Of a stretch of 64,000 bases of DNA, positions 15,450 through 24,622 are shown piece after piece (positions within the stretch are counted from its first letter, which is position 1; each line of letters begins with the position of its first letter). This stretch comes from an uncultured Clostridia bacterium. GTDB lineage: Bacteria > Bacillota > Clostridia > Oscillospirales > Ruminococcaceae. The position numbers and the translations under genes were made by a program. The notes below the pieces were generated by a model. That model did no database searches, had not been told where the DNA came from, and worked only from the letters and a program-made list of their open reading frames with translations. Location: contig CAMUJF010000003.1 in the NCBI GenBank assembly GCA_947089135.1, positions 104,823 through 168,822 of the forward strand, in the 5' to 3' direction.

Positions 15450-17666
15450 ATGGCTTATAAAGAAAATAATCCCGAGGAAACAAGGGTTCGCAGGAAAAAG
15501 AAAAAGCGCAAGGTCAATCCCATTAAAAGGACGCTTGCTGTCATAGGCACTACTATACTTTCGCTTGTGCTGATAGTTATAATAACAGGTTCGATAATTG
15601 CTGCGGCGCTTACTGTTTACGTGCTTCAGTTTGTCGATCAGGATCAGGTTGACATTTCTCTGTCCGACCTTGACCTTGACTATACGACGTTTATTTACGC
15701 TTATGATAAAAATGATTCTCTTGTAGAGCTTGCAAGCATAAGCAGAAACGCCGACAGAATTCCCGTTACTATTGATAAAATTCCTCAGCATGTTCAGGAC
15801 GCTTTCGTTTACACCGAGGACGAGCGTTTCTATGAGCACGCTGGCGTTGACTGGAAGCGTACATTTACTGCCTTTCTTAATGAGATATTACATTTTCTGG
15901 GAGGCAGACAGGGCGGCTCGACTATTACTCAGCAGCTTGTCAAAAACGTTACAGGCGATGACGACGCAAACTGGGACAGAAAAATGCGCGAGATATTCCG
16001 TGCGGCACAGCTTGAAAAATACTGTACTAAAACCGATATTCTCGAAGCGTATCTTAATTACATCGGCTTCGGCGGCAGTACGGCGGGAATACAGGCGGCT
16101 TCGCTGAAATATTTCGGCAAGGACGTTTCAGAGCTTTCTATCGCCGAGGGAGCATGCCTTGCGGCTATACCTAAAAATCCGGAAAATTATAATCCGTTTG
16201 CAAAGGGAAAGAAAGATGACGAGACAGACGAGTTCAAAACAGGTCTTGAATGGAATCAGGAGCGTAAGGAGACTGTTCTGTGGCTGATGTACAAAAATGC
16301 ATGTATCTCTCAAAGAGAGTACGAGGCTGCCTTAGATGAGAAGATAGTTTTCCGCGATCCCAATGCCAAGGACGAATCCGAAGAAAGCGGCAGCGGTATT
16401 CAGGACTGGTTTGTGGATATGGTCATCTACGACGTAATAACCGATTTTCAGGAGCTTTACGGTATTGAGCAGGACGAGGCAAGCGACAAACTCTATAACG
16501 GCGGATATAAGGTATACACTACTGTGGATTTGGATATGCAAAAAGCTGTAGAAGCCAAATATAAAGATTACACTACGTTCTCGGATACTGTTCTTGCAGA
16601 CCCTCCCGAGTCGGCGTTTATCTGCATGGACTATACGGGCAACATCAAGGCTGTCGTTGGCGCGATCGGAGAGAAAGCGGGTTCTAATATCTGGAATAAC
16701 GCTACAAGATCGAAGCGTTCTCCCGGTTCCTGCATAAAACCGATAACATCTTACGGCTACGGTCTTGAGTACGACTTTTTCACATGGTCAACAGTATTTA
16801 CCAATAAGCCTCTTGATACGGAAATTATCGACGAGGAAACTGGTCTGCCTCGTAAGTGGCCTTACAACTATAATTCCAGAACATGGGATTATGGCGGATA
16901 CTTTACGTTTCAGGCGCTTCAGCGTTCGCTGAATACGGTTCCAGCTCAGCTTATTGAACAGGAAACTCCGCAGGAAGTGTTTGAATTCCTGCAAAACCGT
17001 TTCCAGATCACCACTCTTACAGCCGCAGATGCGGATATTGCTCCGCTTTCGGTAGGTGCGCTTACAGAGGGACTTACCCTTAAAGAGCTTGTTGCGGCAT
17101 ATCAGGCGTTCGGAAACGGCGGTAAATATTACAGACCTACCTCATATACACAGGTAGTTGACGGAACAGGCAAGGTCGTTTTGCAGCACAAATATATGCC
17201 TATCCAGGCGATAAGCAGCGATACAGCCTATATAATGAACAAGCTTATGCAGACAGTAATCGAGGGTCCCAACGGAACGGGACGCGCCGCAAAGCTTGTA
17301 AATACTCCGCTTGTCGGAAAGACAGGTACCTCTCAGGATTGGCACGACTTGTCGTTTGTGGGCTGTACTCCCGATTATGTCAGCGGTATATGGTACGGCT
17401 ACCTTACACCAAAGCAGATTCCAACAGGAACTTACTATAGTTCGCCGCAGGTGTGGAAAAATGTTTTCGGTGAAATTGCCGAAGAGGAAGAGGGGAAATC
17501 GTTCCCTGTAAACAACGAGGTTCAGGAGCTTTATTATTGCACTGAAACAGGAAAGCTTGCGGGTGCGAAGTGCCCAACAGGTTCAGTCGGATACTACAAA
17601 AAGACCTTTGTTCCTGAAATGTGTACCGCGGATCACAACAAAAAGAAAGTTGAGGGGCAGTCCTGA
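15450..17666 (+). CDS. Class A penicillin-binding protein (GT51 glycosyltransferase plus transpeptidase)
   Basis: Polymerises glycan strands and cross-links peptidoglycan at the outer membrane face. The 738-residue protein has a basic cytoplasmic tail, one membrane helix (about 28-60), a GT51 domain with EDERFYEHAGVD and GGSTITQQLVKN near residues 127-175, and a transpeptidase with SPGSCIKP (SxxK serine) near residue 425, SLN near residue 491 and KTGTS near residue 620. This is the PBP1a architecture with a shorter C-terminus. It has its own promoter and overlaps the following methyltransferase start by one base (TGATG). Confidence 0.96.
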   Translation: MAYKENNPEETRVRRKKKKRKVNPIKRTLAVIGTTILSLVLIVIITGSIIAAALTVYVLQFVDQDQVDISLSDLDLDYTTFIYAYDKNDSLVELASISRNADRIPVTIDKIPQHVQDAFVYTEDERFYEHAGVDWKRTFTAFLNEILHFLGGRQGGSTITQQLVKNVTGDDDANWDRKMREIFRAAQLEKYCTKTDILEAYLNYIGFGGSTAGIQAASLKYFGKDVSELSIAEGACLAAIPKNPENYNPFAKGKKDDETDEFKTGLEWNQERKETVLWLMYKNACISQREYEAALDEKIVFRDPNAKDESEESGSGIQDWFVDMVIYDVITDFQELYGIEQDEASDKLYNGGYKVYTTVDLDMQKAVEAKYKDYTTFSDTVLADPPESAFICMDYTGNIKAVVGAIGEKAGSNIWNNATRSKRSPGSCIKPITSYGYGLEYDFFTWSTVFTNKPLDTEIIDEETGLPRKWPYNYNSRTWDYGGYFTFQALQRSLNTVPAQLIEQETPQEVFEFLQNRFQITTLTAADADIAPLSVGALTEGLTLKELVAAYQAFGNGGKYYRPTSYTQVVDGTGKVVLQHKYMPIQAISSDTAYIMNKLMQTVIEGPNGTGRAAKLVNTPLVGKTGTSQDWHDLSFVGCTPDYVSGIWYGYLTPKQIPTGTYYSSPQVWKNVFGEIAEEEEGKSFPVNNEVQELYYCTETGKLAGAKCPTGSVGYYKKTFVPEMCTADHNKKKVEGQS

Positions 17667-18781
17667 TGAATTTGATAAGAATGGTCTGTCCATGCCATTT
17701 CGGGCTTGAAAGCACTCTTAAATTTGAGATAACCAAAATCGACGGACAGGATATTTCCGTGTCGGACGGCAGGGTAGCTTTTTCGGGAGATTTCGGTACA
17801 CTCATTAAAGCCAATCTTTGGCTGAGTACTGCGGAGAGGGTTCTGGTTCAGCTTGCAGAATTTGACGCATACAGCTTTGAGGATCTTTTTCAAGGTACAA
17901 AAAATGCGCCTTTTGAGGATTTTATCGGTGCGGAGGATAGGTTTCCCGTAAAAGGGTATTCTCTGAATTCTGATTTGCACAGCGTTCCCGATTGTCAGTC
18001 TATAATCAAAAAAGCCGCTGTGGAACGACTGAAAAGTAAGTATGGGATAAGCTATTTTGAGGAAACTGGCTCGTTGTATCAAATCAGGTTCAGCATACTT
18101 AAAAATCATGTTTCAATTTTTCTGGACAGTACGGGCGAGGGTCTTCACAAGCGCGGATACCGCAGAAATTCCAATGCCGCGCCTATAAAAGAGACTCTTG
18201 CGGCGGGAATAGTCGATCTTGCACATATTCGGGGTGACAGCGTTGTCTGTGACCCGTTCTGCGGAAGCGGAACTATCTTAATTGAAGCAGCCTATAAGGC
18301 TTTGAACATTGCTCCCGGATTAAAGCGGCGTTTTGCCTCCGATAACTGGGAAATTATTCCGCAAAATCTTTGGGAGAACGAACGTAAAGCCGCTCTTGAA
18401 GCAATAAGAAAAGATACGGATTTTTTTGCATACGGTTATGATATAGACCCGGAATGCGTTGCGCTTACGCAGGAAAATTGCCGAAAAGCAGGTATACAAA
18501 AACGCGTGGAGATCAAACAGGCGGATATAAAGAATTACAAGAATATTTCCAATACGGTGACTGTATGCAATCCTCCATACGGTGAACGTTTGTTGGAAAT
18601 AAAGGAAGCTGAAAAGCTTTACAGCATAATGGGACAGCGTTTTAAAGCCGACAGGGAACACCCTTGTTTTGTGATCTCTCCGCATGAGGAGTTTGAAAGA
18701 CTATTTGGGAAAACTGCCGATAAGCGCAGGAAGCTCTATAACGGAATGTTGAAATGTCAGCTTTATATGTATTTTAAATAG
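17666..18781 (+). CDS. THUMP-domain 23S rRNA guanine-N2 methyltransferase (RlmL/YpsC family)
   Basis: A 371-residue SAM-dependent methyltransferase. An N-terminal ferredoxin-like/THUMP region (about 1-165) binds RNA; the Rossmann domain has DPFCGSGTILIEAA near residue 195, GYDIDPECV near residue 256 and the catalytic NPPYGERL near residue 297. The length matches B. subtilis YpsC and the N-terminal half of E. coli RlmKL, which methylates G2445 of 23S rRNA; the exact target base is inferred. Its ATG overlaps the PBP stop codon by one base. Confidence 0.92.
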   Translation: MNLIRMVCPCHFGLESTLKFEITKIDGQDISVSDGRVAFSGDFGTLIKANLWLSTAERVLVQLAEFDAYSFEDLFQGTKNAPFEDFIGAEDRFPVKGYSLNSDLHSVPDCQSIIKKAAVERLKSKYGISYFEETGSLYQIRFSILKNHVSIFLDSTGEGLHKRGYRRNSNAAPIKETLAAGIVDLAHIRGDSVVCDPFCGSGTILIEAAYKALNIAPGLKRRFASDNWEIIPQNLWENERKAALEAIRKDTDFFAYGYDIDPECVALTQENCRKAGIQKRVEIKQADIKNYKNISNTVTVCNPPYGERLLEIKEAEKLYSIMGQRFKADREHPCFVISPHEEFERLFGKTADKRRKLYNGMLKCQLYMYFK

Positions 18782-18801
18782 ACTTGATAGATTTACAGAT
18801 T

Positions 18802-18835
18802 GTCCCGGAGCTGGAAAACCTCTCCGGGACTTTTT
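18802..18835 (+). terminator. Terminator after the methyltransferase gene
   Basis: GTCCCGGAG (18802-18810) pairs with CTCCGGGAC (18822-18830), followed by TTTTT. It lies 20 bases after the stop codon. Confidence 0.92.
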
Positions 18836-18852
18836 AAATGCGATTCTTTATA

Positions 18853-18881
18853 TTGACGAATTGCTTTTTTAATGGTATAAT
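18853..18881 (+). promoter_or_regulatory. Promoter of tmk
   Basis: TTGACG and TATAAT with a 17-base spacer. It lies between an upstream in-frame ATG (18838) and the ATG at 18913, so it fixes the latter as the real start of tmk. Confidence 0.85.
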
Positions 18882-18912
18882 GAGTATAATACGATTTGGG
18901 AGACGGTTCTGC

Positions 18913-19572
18913 ATGGGAAAATTGATTGTTATAGACGGTCTTGACGGCAGCGGAAAGACTACTCAGTTTGATATTTTAAAGGAAAAGCTGTCAGATATCA
19001 AAACTGTAAAGGCGATAAGCTTTCCTGACTATGAGCAGCCATCCTCGGCATTGGTGAAAATGTATCTGAACGGCGAGATTTCCGCAAATGCAGCGGACAT
19101 AAACGCTTACGCCGCTTCAAGCTTTTATGCGGCAGACCGCTATGCAAGCTATAAAATGTTCTGGGAGAAAAATTACCTTAGCGGAGAACTGATATTGGCA
19201 AGCCGGTATGTTACGTCGAACGCTATACATCAAATGGGAAAGCTTCCCGAATGCGAGTGGGACAGTTATCTCGAATGGCTTGCTGATTACGAGTACACTA
19301 AACTGGAGCTTCCCGAACCGGATCTTGTTATTTTTCTAGATATGCCGGTGGAAATTTCTCAAAGGCTTATGACGGGTCGGTATAACGGAGACGAAAAGAG
19401 AAAGGATATTCATGAAGCAAACGTTGAGTATCTGAAGCTTTGCAGACGCTCTGCGCTCTATGCTGCCGAAAGGCTCGGCTGGAAAGTGGTTCCGTGCAGT
19501 GCAGACGACAGAGTCTTACCGATAAATGATATAAGCGGCAGACTTATGCAGTTGATAAAAGAGGTTTTATAA
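18913..19572 (+). CDS. tmk: Thymidylate kinase
   Basis: Phosphorylates dTMP to dTDP for DNA synthesis. The 219-residue protein has the P-loop GLDGSGKTTQ at residue 8, the DRYASYKMFW segment near residue 76, ASRYVTSNA near residue 97 and the LID-type region with LMTGRYNGDEKRK near residue 154. The sequence is a somewhat divergent, cytosolic tmk of the kind seen in Clostridia. The start at 18913 is supported by its promoter at 18853-18881. DUF2156 follows after three bases. Confidence 0.92.
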   Translation: MGKLIVIDGLDGSGKTTQFDILKEKLSDIKTVKAISFPDYEQPSSALVKMYLNGEISANAADINAYAASSFYAADRYASYKMFWEKNYLSGELILASRYVTSNAIHQMGKLPECEWDSYLEWLADYEYTKLELPEPDLVIFLDMPVEISQRLMTGRYNGDEKRKDIHEANVEYLKLCRRSALYAAERLGWKVVPCSADDRVLPINDISGRLMQLIKEVL

Positions 19573-19575
19573 TAT

Positions 19576-20457
19576 ATGCTTGATTTTAAGGTTATTGAGC
19601 TTTCCGACAGACCTTGGATAATCGATCTATTGAAAAGGTCTGACTTCAGAGGCTGCGAATACAATTTTTCCAACAATTTTGCATGGCACAGGCTTTACAA
19701 CACTACTATATGCAGATATAAGGATTTCTATATTTCCCGTTCCATGAAATACGGTATGAGCTTTACTTTTCCAGCAGGGAGCGGAGATTACAAGGATCTG
19801 TTCCTTACCTTGAAAAGGGAAGCGGAGGAAGCGGGAAGTTCTTTGACAGTAAGTTCTGTTACAGACGAAAATCTCGGTATTTTTGAGGAATTTTTTTATG
19901 GTCAGTACAGCGTTTCCTGCGATGAATCCGACTGCGATTATATTTATGACGCGGAAAAGCTCAGAACGCTTTCCGGTAAGAAGTACCATAAAAAAAGGAA
20001 TCATTTGGCAAGATTTTACGAAAACAACTGGGAATATTCACCGCTGACAGAAAAAGATTTTGATGAGTGCATTGAATTTGCTGTAAACAGTTACAATTTG
20101 AATCAGTCTTACGACGACGAGTCCAGCGTTGCTGAACAGTATGCCATAAACACTTTTATGAATTACTTTGACGAGCTGGAGCTAAAAGGCGGAGTTATCC
20201 GTGTAGACGGAAAGGTGCAGGGTTTTACAATTGGGGACGGTATAAACTCCGACACGTTTGATATCCACATCGAAAAAGCGAACTCGGATATACAGGGCGC
20301 GTATGCCGCCATAAACAACGAGTTTGCAAAGTCTGCGACTGTTGGGTACAGCTTTATCAACCGCGAAGAGGATTTGGGTCTGGAGGGACTCCGCAGATCA
20401 AAGCGCTCCTATTATCCCGTGATAATGTTGCGCAAAAACAAAGTAACATTTAAATAA
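19576..20457 (+). CDS. DUF2156 protein with tandem GNAT-like fold
   Basis: A 293-residue soluble protein of the DUF2156 family, related to the aminoacyl-transfer domain of lysyl-phosphatidylglycerol synthase and to Fem-type enzymes. Signature blocks are LSGKKYHKKRNHLARF near residue 135 and the C-terminal INREEDLGLEGLRRSKRSYYP near residue 259. It lacks the membrane part of MprF, so lipid aminoacylation is not implied. Its substrate is unknown. It starts three bases after tmk. Confidence 0.88.
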   Translation: MLDFKVIELSDRPWIIDLLKRSDFRGCEYNFSNNFAWHRLYNTTICRYKDFYISRSMKYGMSFTFPAGSGDYKDLFLTLKREAEEAGSSLTVSSVTDENLGIFEEFFYGQYSVSCDESDCDYIYDAEKLRTLSGKKYHKKRNHLARFYENNWEYSPLTEKDFDECIEFAVNSYNLNQSYDDESSVAEQYAINTFMNYFDELELKGGVIRVDGKVQGFTIGDGINSDTFDIHIEKANSDIQGAYAAINNEFAKSATVGYSFINREEDLGLEGLRRSKRSYYPVIMLRKNKVTFK

Positions 20458-20476
20458 TTTCTGGGAGGAATTGTAA

Positions 20477-21025
20477 ATGATTTATATTTTTCTTGCAAAC
20501 GGCTTTGAGGAAACCGAGGCTGTTACTCCTATTGACATTCTCCGCAGGTGCGGCAAGGAGGTCATTACTGTTGGTGTAGGCAGCGGTGATGTAACGAGCT
20601 CTCACGGTATAACTGTAGTTGCAGATACAGAGGACAAGCTTATCAGCCTTGACGAAAAGCTGGAAGGAATAATTCTTCCGGGAGGTATGCCCGGTACGCT
20701 TAATCTTGAAAAGTCGGAAACCGTCCAGAAAGCAATCGATTACTGTGTAGCTAATAATCTTTATATTGGAGCGATATGTGCAGCTCCGTCAATTCTGGGA
20801 CACAAAGGAATTCTCATGGGTAGAAAGGCTGTATGCTTTACAGGCTTCGAGTCGCAGCTTGAGGGTGCGGAGGTATCCGACGAGCCTGTTGTACGCGACG
20901 GAAACATTATCACATCACGCGGGGCAGGTACGGCGGTTGACTTTGGACTGAAGCTTGCGGAGGTTTTCGCTTCCGCCGAGCAGAGTCAAAAGGTCGGAGA
21001 AGCGATTTTATGGAACAGAAGCTGA
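20477..21025 (+). CDS. DJ-1/PfpI family protein
   Basis: A 182-residue class I glutamine-amidotransferase-like protein. FLANGFEETEAV at the N-terminus carries the conserved glutamate, and AICAAPSILG near residue 99 has the nucleophilic cysteine elbow, as in DJ-1, YajL and ThiJ. Members act as deglycases, chaperones or small hydrolases; the specific activity cannot be told from sequence. GGGAGGA lies upstream. Its last 16 bases overlap the 5-formyl-THF cyclo-ligase gene. Confidence 0.93.
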   Translation: MIYIFLANGFEETEAVTPIDILRRCGKEVITVGVGSGDVTSSHGITVVADTEDKLISLDEKLEGIILPGGMPGTLNLEKSETVQKAIDYCVANNLYIGAICAAPSILGHKGILMGRKAVCFTGFESQLEGAEVSDEPVVRDGNIITSRGAGTAVDFGLKLAEVFASAEQSQKVGEAILWNRS

Positions 21026-21669
21026 TCGGTTTCGATATCAGGGAGCATAAAACCGAGCTTCGGGACAACTATAAACGCATTCGCCGTGAAATGCCGGTCA
21101 GTCTGAAAAAGCTTCGCGATGAAAAAATATTCTCGCGGCTTATCGGATTGGACTCTTACAAGGCTGCAAAAACGGTACTTACTTATGTTTCCACGGATAT
21201 AGAGGTTGATACGATAAGGTTTATAAAGCACGCTCTCGGTGACGGAAAAGTCGTTGCCGCTCCAAGATGCGTACCGAATACGCGGGATATGGTATTCTAT
21301 ATTATAAATTCTCTGCGCGATTTGGAGCACGGCTCTTTTTCTGTACTTGAACCGATACCGAAAAAATGCAGGAAGCTTACCGATTTCAAGGAAGCTTTTT
21401 GCATAGTCCCCGCGCTTGTGTACGACAGATACGGATACCGCCTTGGTTACGGAAAGGGTTACTACGACCGGTTTTTATCGGCTCATCCGAATATGCTGCT
21501 TGTAGGGATAGGTTATTGCTGCTGCACTGTTACGGAGCTTATCCACGGACGTTTTGACGTATCGGTCGATACCCTTGTTACCGAAAAATATGTAAAAAAA
21601 TGCGGAAAGGAAAACGGTGCAGATGGAACAGAAAGAATTGGAGCGAAGCGAAAAAAGCGTTCTCCTTGA
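21010..21669 (+). CDS. 5-formyltetrahydrofolate cyclo-ligase
   Basis: Converts 5-formyl-THF to 5,10-methenyl-THF using ATP, recycling folate. The 219-residue protein has the N-terminal basic helix (RDNYKRIRREMP), VLTYVSTDIEVDT near residue 57 and the signature YDRYGYRLGYGKGYYDRFL near residue 138. Family members are 180-200 residues; here the last ~20 residues (CGKENGADGTERIGAKRKKRSP) are an extra basic tail that runs 47 bases into mltG. It therefore overlaps both neighbours, which points to tight coupling or to a recently lost stop codon. Confidence 0.94.
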   Translation: MEQKLIGFDIREHKTELRDNYKRIRREMPVSLKKLRDEKIFSRLIGLDSYKAAKTVLTYVSTDIEVDTIRFIKHALGDGKVVAAPRCVPNTRDMVFYIINSLRDLEHGSFSVLEPIPKKCRKLTDFKEAFCIVPALVYDRYGYRLGYGKGYYDRFLSAHPNMLLVGIGYCCCTVTELIHGRFDVSVDTLVTEKYVKKCGKENGADGTERIGAKRKKRSP

Positions 21670-22993
21670 CGATATATTGAACAGCGTGCCGGAGGAAACG
21701 GCTTCATCCGATGTTGAGGAGCCGAATGAAAGCAGCGGTGATAATATGCCGGATCAAAGCCAAGATGATTCAGCGGAATCTGGAACTGAATCCGATGAAG
21801 ATGCTGGTGAGCTTCCGAACGCTGACGTGATCTCGGGCGAGTCTGCTGAAAACGCTGATGAACAGGATTCAGAAGAGTTTGACGGCGAAGAAGATGAAGA
21901 CTACGAGGAGGAAGTACCCAAAAAGCGGAAAAAGAAAAAACGCGGTCACGGTCATATTATTTTCGGACTGATTTTCAGCGTTGTTATAATTTCTGTTTCT
22001 ATACTTGCTGCGGTATTTATCTTAAAATGTTCTAAGGAATTCCTTGCTATAGGCAAGTCGGATATTGAGCTTGTGGTCGATATACCGATGAATTCAAGTA
22101 CGTTGGATATTGCAGAGCAGCTTTACAGAGAGGGGATTATTTCCGATCCGAAGCTGTTTAGGCTTTTCTCAAAATTCAAAGGTGCAGACGGAACTTACAT
22201 AGCGGGAACTCATACCTTGTCCCCTAAAATGGACTACAATACGCTTATTGAGGAATTACAGGCGGAAGCCGAAAACCAGCGTGAGACAGTTGATGTTATC
22301 TTTCCAGAGGGAATAACTCTTCTTGAAGCTGCCCAAAGACTGGAAGAAAAGAATGTGTGCAGTGCAGACGAGTTTATAAAAGTATTTAATGCGGGCGGTT
22401 TTGGTTTTGATTTTGAAGAAAAAGTCAGAATAAGTTCACTAAAATTTTACAAAATGGAGGGGTACTTTTTCCCTGATACCTATCAATTCTATGTTGATGA
22501 GGATCCGCGGGTCGTTGCGAAAAAAATATATAAAAATTTTGACGCAAGAGTGACTCCTGATCTTTACGGACGAATGAAAGACCTTGACATGGAGCTTGAG
22601 GACGTTCTCACGCTTGCTTCGGTAATTCAAGCGGAGGCGCCTGATACAACGAATATGAAAATGGTAGCATCGGTATTCTTTAATCGTTTGAACAATCCCG
22701 ACGAATATCCGCTGCTCCAGTCAGATCCGACTACGAATTATGTTGAGGAAGTCATTAAGCCTAATATTCAGTTTAAATCAGAGGCAATGTTCAAGGCTTA
22801 CGATACGTACCAGGGTGCGGGACTTCCGCCCGGGCCTATTTGCAATCCGGGTCTGGATGCGATAAACGCGGTACTTTATCCTGCTGAAACTGATTATTTC
22901 TATTTTTGTTCAAATCTGGAAACCGGCGAGTTTTTCTACGCTGAGACTTTGGACGAGCACAATCAGAATCTGATCGAAGCAGGTCTTGTCTGA
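21623..22993 (+). CDS. mltG: Endolytic murein transglycosylase
   Basis: Cleaves nascent glycan strands at the membrane and so sets their length. The protein (about 456 residues) has a long acidic, disordered cytoplasmic tail (1-95), a basic patch KKRKKKKRGHGH, one membrane helix (about 112-136), a LysM-like segment and the YceG domain with SVIQAEA (catalytic Glu near residue 338), LQSDPTTNYV and AGLPPGPICNPGLDAI. The start at ATG 21623 is chosen over GTG 21617. In B. subtilis mltG is likewise followed by U32 peptidases, as here. Confidence 0.95.
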   Translation: MEQKELERSEKSVLLDDILNSVPEETASSDVEEPNESSGDNMPDQSQDDSAESGTESDEDAGELPNADVISGESAENADEQDSEEFDGEEDEDYEEEVPKKRKKKKRGHGHIIFGLIFSVVIISVSILAAVFILKCSKEFLAIGKSDIELVVDIPMNSSTLDIAEQLYREGIISDPKLFRLFSKFKGADGTYIAGTHTLSPKMDYNTLIEELQAEAENQRETVDVIFPEGITLLEAAQRLEEKNVCSADEFIKVFNAGGFGFDFEEKVRISSLKFYKMEGYFFPDTYQFYVDEDPRVVAKKIYKNFDARVTPDLYGRMKDLDMELEDVLTLASVIQAEAPDTTNMKMVASVFFNRLNNPDEYPLLQSDPTTNYVEEVIKPNIQFKSEAMFKAYDTYQGAGLPPGPICNPGLDAINAVLYPAETDYFYFCSNLETGEFFYAETLDEHNQNLIEAGLV

Positions 22994-23004
22994 ACGGAGG
23001 AGCT

Positions 23005-24216
23005 ATGAATTTTGACAATCTTGAGGTGCTGTCTCCCGCAGGAAGCTTTGAAAGCTTGCGGGCTGCGGTGGATTACGGCGCGGACGCCGTATATTTGGGC
23101 GGACAAAGTTTTGGTATGCGCGCAGGTCCTGAAAATTTTACTTATGATTCTTTAAAGGCGGCGGTCGAACTTGCACACTCAAAAGGCGTTAAGGTTTACC
23201 TGACTTGCAATACGCTGCCGCGAAACAACGAAATATCACATTTCAGACAGTTTATGGAAGAAGCAAATGATTGCGGTGTGGACGCTGTTATTGTTGCCGA
23301 TTTGGGTTTGCTGTCGCTTGTGAAGGAATACTGTCCCGATATGGAAGTGCATATGTCCACCCAAACAGGAATCGTCAATTATGTTACAGCACGCGAGCTG
23401 TATAACATGGGCGTAAAGCGCGTGGTTGTTGCGCGCGAGCTTTCTTTGGAGGAAATTGCTGAAATAAGAGCGAAAACTCCTGCCGAACTGGATATTGAAG
23501 CTTTCGTTCACGGAGCAATGTGCGTGTCCTTTTCGGGACGTTGCTTGTTGTCCCAGTATCTGGTAAACCGCGATGCTAACCGCGGCGAATGTGCTCAACC
23601 CTGCCGTTGGAGCTACAGCCTGATGGAGGAGACACGAAAAGGAGAGTATTACCCTATTGCAGAGGATACGGACGGTACTTACATTCTTAATGCCAAAGAT
23701 TTGTGTATGATAGATTATCTTGCTCAAGTTGCTGAAGCCGGGGTTACAAGCTTTAAGATTGAGGGACGGGCAAAGTCTTCGTATTATGTTTCGGTAGTTA
23801 CAAACGCTTATAGAATGGCAGTTGACAGTCTGAAGCATGGTGCAGAACTTCCCGATTGGGTCAGGGAAGAGGTATTCAAAATCAGCCACAGACCGTACTG
23901 CACCGGATTTTTCTTTGGGCACCCTAAGGACTGTCAGTATTATCCAAGCAGCGGTTATATCCGAGAATACGATGTTGTTGCAATAGTTGACGAGTGTAAA
24001 GGCGGGTATATTTACTGCACTCAGCGAAATAAATTTTGCAAAGAAGACGAGGTAGAGATCCTCGCTCCCGGGAAAAAATTTGATACTTTCAAGATCAGCG
24101 AACTTTTAAATGAAGATGGGGAACCGATCGAAAGCGCAAACCACGCTATGATGAAGCTTATGATACCATGTGAAAAGGGGTATCCTGCAAACTCAATAAT
24201 CAGGATAAAAAAATAG
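23005..24216 (+). CDS. U32 family peptidase-like protein (probable tRNA hydroxylation factor)
   Basis: A 403-residue protein with the U32 signature FVHGAMCVSFSGRCLLS near residue 168 and cysteines in GECAQPCRW near residue 195 that in relatives form part of an iron-sulfur or structural site. Members such as TrhP/YegQ and B. subtilis YrrN/YrrO act in prephenate-dependent 5-hydroxyuridine formation in tRNA rather than in proteolysis. Length and mltG context match YrrO. An AGGAG site precedes the ATG, 11 bases after mltG. The subtype call is inference. Confidence 0.9.
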   Translation: MNFDNLEVLSPAGSFESLRAAVDYGADAVYLGGQSFGMRAGPENFTYDSLKAAVELAHSKGVKVYLTCNTLPRNNEISHFRQFMEEANDCGVDAVIVADLGLLSLVKEYCPDMEVHMSTQTGIVNYVTARELYNMGVKRVVVARELSLEEIAEIRAKTPAELDIEAFVHGAMCVSFSGRCLLSQYLVNRDANRGECAQPCRWSYSLMEETRKGEYYPIAEDTDGTYILNAKDLCMIDYLAQVAEAGVTSFKIEGRAKSSYYVSVVTNAYRMAVDSLKHGAELPDWVREEVFKISHRPYCTGFFFGHPKDCQYYPSSGYIREYDVVAIVDECKGGYIYCTQRNKFCKEDEVEILAPGKKFDTFKISELLNEDGEPIESANHAMMKLMIPCEKGYPANSIIRIKK

Positions 24217-24298
24217 TGTAAAATTAAAACACTTTACAGCTGTGACGTGCATAAAGCATTATGTTTGCCAATATTAATGGTAAAAAGGAGATGTTGAT

Positions 24299-24622
24299 AT
24301 GCAGGAAAATATGACAAGCTGTGAAACTTTACATGACGGAAAGCCAGTAGAAACAATTACAGAACAAACCAACCCGTCCGAGCAAGTATGTACTGAGACG
24401 CATGGCAGAAAAAACGCGTCTTTGGGGGACACAATTACTTTGCAGGCGATACTGTGCATACTTCTTGCGCTTGGATTCATAGCCGCGAACATTTTGAACG
24501 GGGGTCTTGCGGCGGATATTTTTGAGCTGTACGAAAGTAAATTCAATTCCGACAGTACCGCAGTTGATGTTTTTGCTGCAATTGTTGATTTTCTCGGCAC
24601 AGCTCCGATAGACAATGTTTGA
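24299..24622 (+). CDS. Small single-pass membrane protein, candidate minimal SpoIVFA-like partner
   Basis: A 107-residue protein with a hydrophilic N-terminus (1-45), one membrane helix (about 50-68) and a short external tail. No known domain is evident. It overlaps the SpoIVFB-like protease gene by 8 bases, which is the position of spoIVFA in Firmicutes, and the motif after the helix, AADIFELYESKFNSDS, resembles the start of the external part of clostridial SpoIVFA/M23 proteins. The LytM (M23) domain is absent. It could be a shortened regulator that tethers or inhibits the protease. GGAG lies upstream. Confidence 0.6.
   Translation: MQENMTSCETLHDGKPVETITEQTNPSEQVCTETHGRKNASLGDTITLQAILCILLALGFIAANILNGGLAADIFELYESKFNSDSTAVDVFAAIVDFLGTAPIDNV

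Noticed and set aside
18838..18912. An N-terminal extension of tmk from ATG 18838
   Set aside because: A consensus promoter at 18853-18881 lies inside it, and the P-loop begins properly after ATG 18913.
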